From Pseudomonadota bacterium (GTDB lineage Bacteria > Myxococcota > Myxococcia > Myxococcales > Myxococcaceae): a DNA stretch of 10,933 nucleotides. Positions 7,365-10,933 of this stretch are shown here, in pieces. The first letter of the stretch is position 1. Every line of letters starts with the position of its first letter. Where the stretch lies: NCBI GenBank assembly GCA_023424585.1, contig JAFADT010000814.1, positions 1 through 10,933 of the forward strand, in the 5' to 3' direction. Both the position numbers and the translations under genes were made by a program. The notes below the pieces were generated by a model. That model searched no databases, was not told where the DNA came from, and saw only the letters and a list, made by a program, of their open reading frames with translations.

Positions 7365-7394
7365 CTTCTAGGACTTCGCCCGCGAGGGTGTCAA
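7365..7394 (-). promoter_or_regulatory. Sigma-70-like promoter for the aglRQS operon
   Basis: On the minus strand a perfect TTGACA (7394-7389) is followed, after 18 bp, by TAGAAG (7370-7365), which matches four of six bases of the -10 consensus. Transcription would start near 7358 and leave a leader of about 80 bases before the aglR ATG. The position after topA supports separate expression of the motor genes. The weak -10 keeps confidence moderate. Confidence 0.5.
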
Positions 7395-7395
7395 G

Positions 7396-7421
7396 CCAGG
7401 GGGTAGGACGTACCCCCCTGG
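7396..7421. promoter_or_regulatory. Inverted repeat between topA and aglR (terminator or operator)
   Basis: CCAGGGGGTA (7396-7405) and TACCCCCCTGG (7411-7421) pair over 10 bp with one extra C and a five-base loop. It begins 19 bp past the topA stop and abuts the TTGACA box of the aglR promoter. On the minus-strand transcript no T-run follows. It may end topA transcription, bind a regulator just upstream of -35, or both. Confidence 0.55.
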
Positions 7422-7439
7422 AATGACTGGGCTTTCCGC

Positions 7440-10034
7440 TCAGGCTCCCACGGTGGGCGTGGGAGCGGGCGCGGCCTCCGCGGAAGCCCCCGGAACGGCG
7501 GGCTCCACCACCTCGCGGCGGTAGTCGCACGCCTTGTTGGGGCAGGCGATGTAGGCGCCGTCCCGCTTGGAGAACTTCTGCAGGAGGTAGGGCGACGCGC
7601 ACTGCGGGCAGGCCTCCGCGAGCGGCCGGTCCCACGCGGCGAACTTGCACTCCGGATACCGGTTGCAGCCGAAGAAGATCTTCCCGCGGCCGCTGCGGCG
7701 CTCGGTGAGGTAGCCCACCTTGCACTCCGGGCAGTTGACGCCGATGGAGATGGGCTTGGACGTCTTGCAGTCCGGGTAGCCCGAGCACGCCATGAAGCGC
7801 CCGAACCGGCCGCGCTTGATCACCATGGGCTTGCCGCACTTCTCGCACGTCTCGTCCGTGGTCTCCTCCTCCACGATGACGATCTTGCCCTCGGCGTCCC
7901 GCTTGAAGTCCTTGGTGTTCTTGCAGTCGGGGTAGTTCGAGCAGGCGAGGAAGTGGCCCATCTTCCCGAACTTGATGACGAACGGGTTGCCGCACTTCTC
8001 GCAGGCGATGTCGGTCTTGATCTCCTCGCGCTTGACGTCGCGCATCTCCGCTTCGGCCTTCTCCAGGGTCTCCTTGAAGGGGCCGTAGAAGTCGTGCAGC
8101 ACCGCCTTCCAGGACGCGCCGCCGTCCGAGATCTGGTCCAGCTTCTCCTCCATGCTGGCCGTGAACGTCACGTCCATCTCGTGGGGGAAGTGCTTGACCA
8201 GCATCTCGTTGGTCATCTGGCCCAGGTCCGTGGGGCGGAAGCGGCCCTCCAGCTTCTCCACGTACTTCTTGTCCTGGATGTTGGAGAGGATGGCCGCGTA
8301 GGTGGACGGGCGCCCGATGCCGCGCTCCTCCAGCTCCTTCACCAGCGTCGCCTCGCTGAAGCGCGGGGGCGGCTGGGTGAAGTGCTGCTCGTTGAGCAGC
8401 TTTTCCAGCGTGAGCCGCTCGCCCTCGTTGAGCGGCGGCAGCTCGCCCACCGCGTCCTCGGCGCCCTCTTCACCGGCGGCCTTGGCCTTCTCCGCCGCGG
8501 CCTCTTCTTCCGGCGTGAGGCCGGAGCCGTAGACGCCCAGGTAGCCGGGGAACTTCAGCGTGCTGCCGGACGCGCGGAAGGTGGCGCGGCCCGCGGTGAT
8601 GTCCGCGCTGGTCTGATCATAGACGGCGGCCTTCATCTGGCACGCGACGAAGCGGTTCCAGATGAGCTCGTAGAGCCGGAACATGTCCAGCTCGTCCATG
8701 GCCTCGAAGAAGGGCCGCACGCGCTCGGGCGGGTACTCCAGGGACGTGGGCCGGATGGCCTCGTGCGCGTCCTGGGCGCCCTTGCGGCTCTTGTAGACCA
8801 TGGGCTCCGGCGGCAGGTAGTCCGCGCCGAACTTCTTGCCGATGAAGTCGCGCACCTGCGTCACGGCGTCGTCGGACAGGCGCGTGGAGTCCGTGCGCAT
8901 GTACGTGATGAGCGCCGTCTGGCCCTCCTCGCCCAGCGGCACGCCTTCGTACAGCTTCTGCGCCAGCGTCATCGTCTTCTTGGCGGTGAAGTGCAGCCGG
9001 TTCGCCGCCTCCTGCTGGAGCTTGGAGGTGATGAAGGGCGCGGGCGCGTTGCGGCGGCGCTCCTTGCGGTCCACCTTCGCCACGGTGAAGGGGGCGTCCT
9101 TCAGCTCCGCGACGAGCGCGTCCGTGGTGGCGCGGTCCTTCAGCTCCACCTTCTTGCCGTCCACGCGGGACAGCTTCGCCTTGAAGGGCGGCGGCCCCTG
9201 CGGGCCCTGCACCAGCGCGTCCAGCGTCCAGTACTCCTCGGGCTGGAAGGCCTTGATCTCCGCCTCGCGCTCGACGATCAGGCGCACCGCCACGGACTGC
9301 ACGCGGCCCGCGGACAGGCCCCGGCGGATCTTCTTCCAGAGCAGCGGCGAGATTTGATAGCCGACGAGCCGGTCGAGGATGCGGCGGGTCTGCTGCGAGT
9401 CGTAGTTGTCCTGGTTGAGCTGGCGCGGCTGCGCGATGGCGTCCTGGACGGCGCGCTTGGTGATCTCGTTGAAGGTCACCCGCAGGGAGTCCGGGTGGCC
9501 CAGCTCCTCCTTGATGTGCCAGGCGATGGCCTCGCCCTCGCGGTCGGGGTCCGTCGCCAGGAAGACGCGGTCCACCGTCTTGGCCATCTTCTTCAGCTCG
9601 TTGAGGACCTTCTCCTTGCCCTTGATGACCGTGTACTCGGGCTTGAAGTCGTCCTCGACGTCGACGCCCATCTTGCTCTTGGGCAGGTCCTTCACGTGCC
9701 CCACGGACGCCTTCACCGTGTAGCCGGAGCCCAGGTACTTCTTGATGGTCTTCGCCTTGGCGGGAGACTCCACCACCACCAGGTAGTGCGGGCCCTTGCC
9801 ACGGCGCTCAGGCACCTCCGCCTCGGCTTCCGCGTCCGCGTCCACGGTGGGCAGGTCGTCGCCGTCCGCGCCACGGCGGCGCGCCGCCGTCTTCTTCTTG
9901 GCGGTCGTCTTCTTCGCGGCCGTCTTCTTCTTGGCGGACTTCTTGGCCGCCGGCTTCTTGGAGGCCGCCTTCTTGGGCGTCTCCTCCACCGCCGACTCCG
10001 TCTGCGCCGCCTGTGTCTTCTTCCGCGTGGCCAT
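7440..10034 (-). CDS. topA: DNA topoisomerase I (type IA) with Lys/Ala-rich N-terminal tail
   Basis: TopA relaxes negative supercoils by passing one strand through a transient cut, with its 5' end held on a tyrosine. Of 864 residues, the first 55 are a Lys/Ala-rich tail (AKKSAKKKTAAKK type), followed by an acidic stretch to about 75. The Toprim domain starts at about 82 with VVVESPAKAKTIKKYLG, giving E89, and the acidic triad D162-D164-E166 in DPDREGEA. The active tyrosine is Y378 in TYMRTDST. ERGIGRPSTYA at 570-580 is a further family block. A Glu/Ala-rich insert at about 507-535 is unusual. The C-terminus has four zinc ribbons: C678/C681/C698/C704, C730/C733/C750/C756, C768/C771/C790/C796 and C809/C812/C831/C836; the last has a shorter second knuckle. 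It ends in a Pro/Ala-rich tail. The ATG follows AGGAG and lies 23 bp after dprA, so the two form an operon, as in many bacteria. The tail resembles histone-H1-like sequences and probably adds non-specific DNA binding; that is inference. Confidence 0.98.
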   Translation of the reverse strand: MATRKKTQAAQTESAVEETPKKAASKKPAAKKSAKKKTAAKKTTAKKKTAARRRGADGDDLPTVDADAEAEAEVPERRGKGPHYLVVVESPAKAKTIKKYLGSGYTVKASVGHVKDLPKSKMGVDVEDDFKPEYTVIKGKEKVLNELKKMAKTVDRVFLATDPDREGEAIAWHIKEELGHPDSLRVTFNEITKRAVQDAIAQPRQLNQDNYDSQQTRRILDRLVGYQISPLLWKKIRRGLSAGRVQSVAVRLIVEREAEIKAFQPEEYWTLDALVQGPQGPPPFKAKLSRVDGKKVELKDRATTDALVAELKDAPFTVAKVDRKERRRNAPAPFITSKLQQEAANRLHFTAKKTMTLAQKLYEGVPLGEEGQTALITYMRTDSTRLSDDAVTQVRDFIGKKFGADYLPPEPMVYKSRKGAQDAHEAIRPTSLEYPPERVRPFFEAMDELDMFRLYELIWNRFVACQMKAAVYDQTSADITAGRATFRASGSTLKFPGYLGVYGSGLTPEEEAAAEKAKAAGEEGAEDAVGELPPLNEGERLTLEKLLNEQHFTQPPPRFSEATLVKELEERGIGRPSTYAAILSNIQDKKYVEKLEGRFRPTDLGQMTNEMLVKHFPHEMDVTFTASMEEKLDQISDGGASWKAVLHDFYGPFKETLEKAEAEMRDVKREEIKTDIACEKCGNPFVIKFGKMGHFLACSNYPDCKNTKDFKRDAEGKIVIVEEETTDETCEKCGKPMVIKRGRFGRFMACSGYPDCKTSKPISIGVNCPECKVGYLTERRSGRGKIFFGCNRYPECKFAAWDRPLAEACPQCASPYLLQKFSKRDGAYIACPNKACDYRREVVEPAVPGASAEAAPAPTPTVGA

Positions 10035-10038
10035 GGCT

Positions 10039-10048
10039 CTCCTACCTC
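10039..10048 (-). promoter_or_regulatory. Shine-Dalgarno region of topA
   Basis: GAGGTAGGAG lies 4 bp before the ATG at 10034 on the minus strand, offering two overlapping purine sites. It fixes the start MATRKKTQ and therefore includes the basic tail in the protein. Confidence 0.75.
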
Positions 10049-10057
10049 GAACTGCCT

Positions 10058-10933
10058 TTAAACCTTCTCGTACCGTTTACCCGGGTGCTGGACCACCAGC
10101 CCCGACAATTCCAGTTCCACCAGGGCGCTCGTGAGCGCCGCGGGTGACAGCGGGCTTCCAGCGAGCACCTCGTCGAAGGAGCGGGGGACCCGCTCCAACA
10201 GCCCGTAGGCCCCGCGCGCTTCCGCCGACAGCGCCTCCCACCACCCCGCGTCCCGCCCCGCGGGGACCGCACGGACCGGGTCAACGCCCACCAGCGCGCA
10301 GATTGCTTCCGGGGACGTGCAGGCGCGGGCCCGCCCGTCCGCCAGCAGGGCGTTGCAGCCCGCCGCGCCCGGCTGCCAGACGTCCCCCGGCAGGGCGAAC
10401 ACCGGCCGGCCCTGCGCCTGGGCCGCCTCCGCCGTGTAGAGGGCCCCGGAGTCCACCCCCGCCCGCATCACCAACACCGCATCCGACGCGCCAGCGATGA
10501 GCCGGTTGCGCCGGGGGAAGGTGGTCGTGCTCGCCCGCACCCCGGGCGGCAGCTCGCTGAAGTAGACCCCTCCCCGCTCAAGGAAGTGGGGTAGCAGCCG
10601 GGCCTGGGCGGGGTCCAGCGCGTCCAGCGCGGAGCCCAGGAAGGCCCACGTCTCCGCGCCCACGTCCAGGGCGCCCCAGTGGCAGGCCCGGTCCACGCCC
10701 TCCGCCGCGCCCGACACCACCCCCACCCCGGCCTCGGCCACCCTCCGGGCGAAGGTGCGCGCGAACGGAAGGAAGCCCTGATCCGGGTGGCGGCTGCCCA
10801 CCATGGCCAGGCGCCGCCGGGGAGGCCCCGGAACGCCCAGGTAGAACAGCAGCGGAGGCGCGTCCTCCACGCCCACCAGCCGGTCGGGGTAGGCCGGCGT
10901 GCCCGCGAACGCCACCTGGAGGCCCGCCCGGGC
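10058..10933 (-). CDS. dprA: DprA (Smf), DNA-processing protein, 5' end cut by the window edge
   Basis: DprA binds incoming single-stranded DNA during natural transformation and loads RecA on it. The visible 291 residues hold the Rossmann-like DprA domain and the C-terminal winged helix. Counting from the first complete codon at the edge, motifs are VGSRHP (45-50), SGAAEGVD (74-81), FSELPPG (125-131), FPRRNRLIAGAS (139-150), SGALYTA (162-168) and ALPGD (180-184), all in family order. The winged helix covers about 239-291 and ends KRYEKV. The frame stays open to the right edge, so the N-terminal SAM-like domain (about 60-80 residues in relatives) is missing; the GTG at 10915 is internal and should not be taken as the start. 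Some positions differ from typical DprA, such as SGAAEG for SGLARG and VMRAG for VVEA, so it is a divergent member. It is followed by topA after 23 bp, a common pairing. Confidence 0.93.
   Translation of the reverse strand, partial: ARAGLQVAFAGTPAYPDRLVGVEDAPPLLFYLGVPGPPRRRLAMVGSRHPDQGFLPFARTFARRVAEAGVGVVSGAAEGVDRACHWGALDVGAETWAFLGSALDALDPAQARLLPHFLERGGVYFSELPPGVRASTTTFPRRNRLIAGASDAVLVMRAGVDSGALYTAEAAQAQGRPVFALPGDVWQPGAAGCNALLADGRARACTSPEAICALVGVDPVRAVPAGRDAGWWEALSAEARGAYGLLERVPRSFDEVLAGSPLSPAALTSALVELELSGLVVQHPGKRYEKV

Noticed and set aside
7953..10061. A 702-codon open frame on the plus strand opposite topA
   Set aside because: It is antisense to a fully recognisable topoisomerase, is dominated by Arg, Leu, His and Val, and shows no domain. 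Such frames are a by-product of high GC at third positions.
1..10933. CRISPR arrays, tRNA or rRNA genes, insertion sequences
   Set aside because: No regularly spaced repeats, cloverleaf sequences, transposase motifs or terminal inverted repeats were seen on either strand.

Overview
The window is very GC-rich, with strong G/C bias at third codon positions and long spurious open frames opposite the true genes. Gene content points to a myxobacterium (Myxococcota, Myxococcus/Corallococcus type): a TolQ-like gene followed by two TolR/ExbD-like genes in the arrangement of the gliding-motility motor AglRQS, next to dprA, topA and trmFO. This assignment comes from reading the sequence; no database search was run.

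All genes lie on the minus strand except one small plus-strand gene. From right to left, in the direction of most transcription: dprA (DNA-processing protein, cut at the right edge, so its N-terminus is missing); topA (DNA topoisomerase I, 23 bp after dprA, with a Lys/Ala-rich N-terminal tail and four C-terminal zinc ribbons); a 162-bp gap with a strong inverted repeat and a sigma-70-like promoter; then aglR, aglQ and aglS, closely spaced. A GC-rich hairpin separates aglS from a convergent plus-strand DksA/TraR-type gene. A 227-bp divergent region follows, holding a dyad and a 9-bp direct repeat before the DksA-like gene. Then come trmFO (folate-dependent tRNA m5U54 methyltransferase) and, overlapping its stop by ATGA, a lipoprotein with a TolB/PD40-type beta-propeller. 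After another hairpin, the left edge holds most of a large protein of unknown function with one canonical EF-hand loop; its C-terminus is outside the window.

The dprA-topA-trmFO series is an old neighbourhood seen in other phyla (for example Bacillus). Here it is split by the motor operon and the inverted DksA-like gene. AglR, AglQ and AglS would form a proton-driven inner-membrane motor. A secreted TolB-like propeller encoded nearby is a possible but unproven envelope partner. No tRNA, rRNA, CRISPR array or insertion sequence was seen, and no gap between genes exceeds 300 bp.
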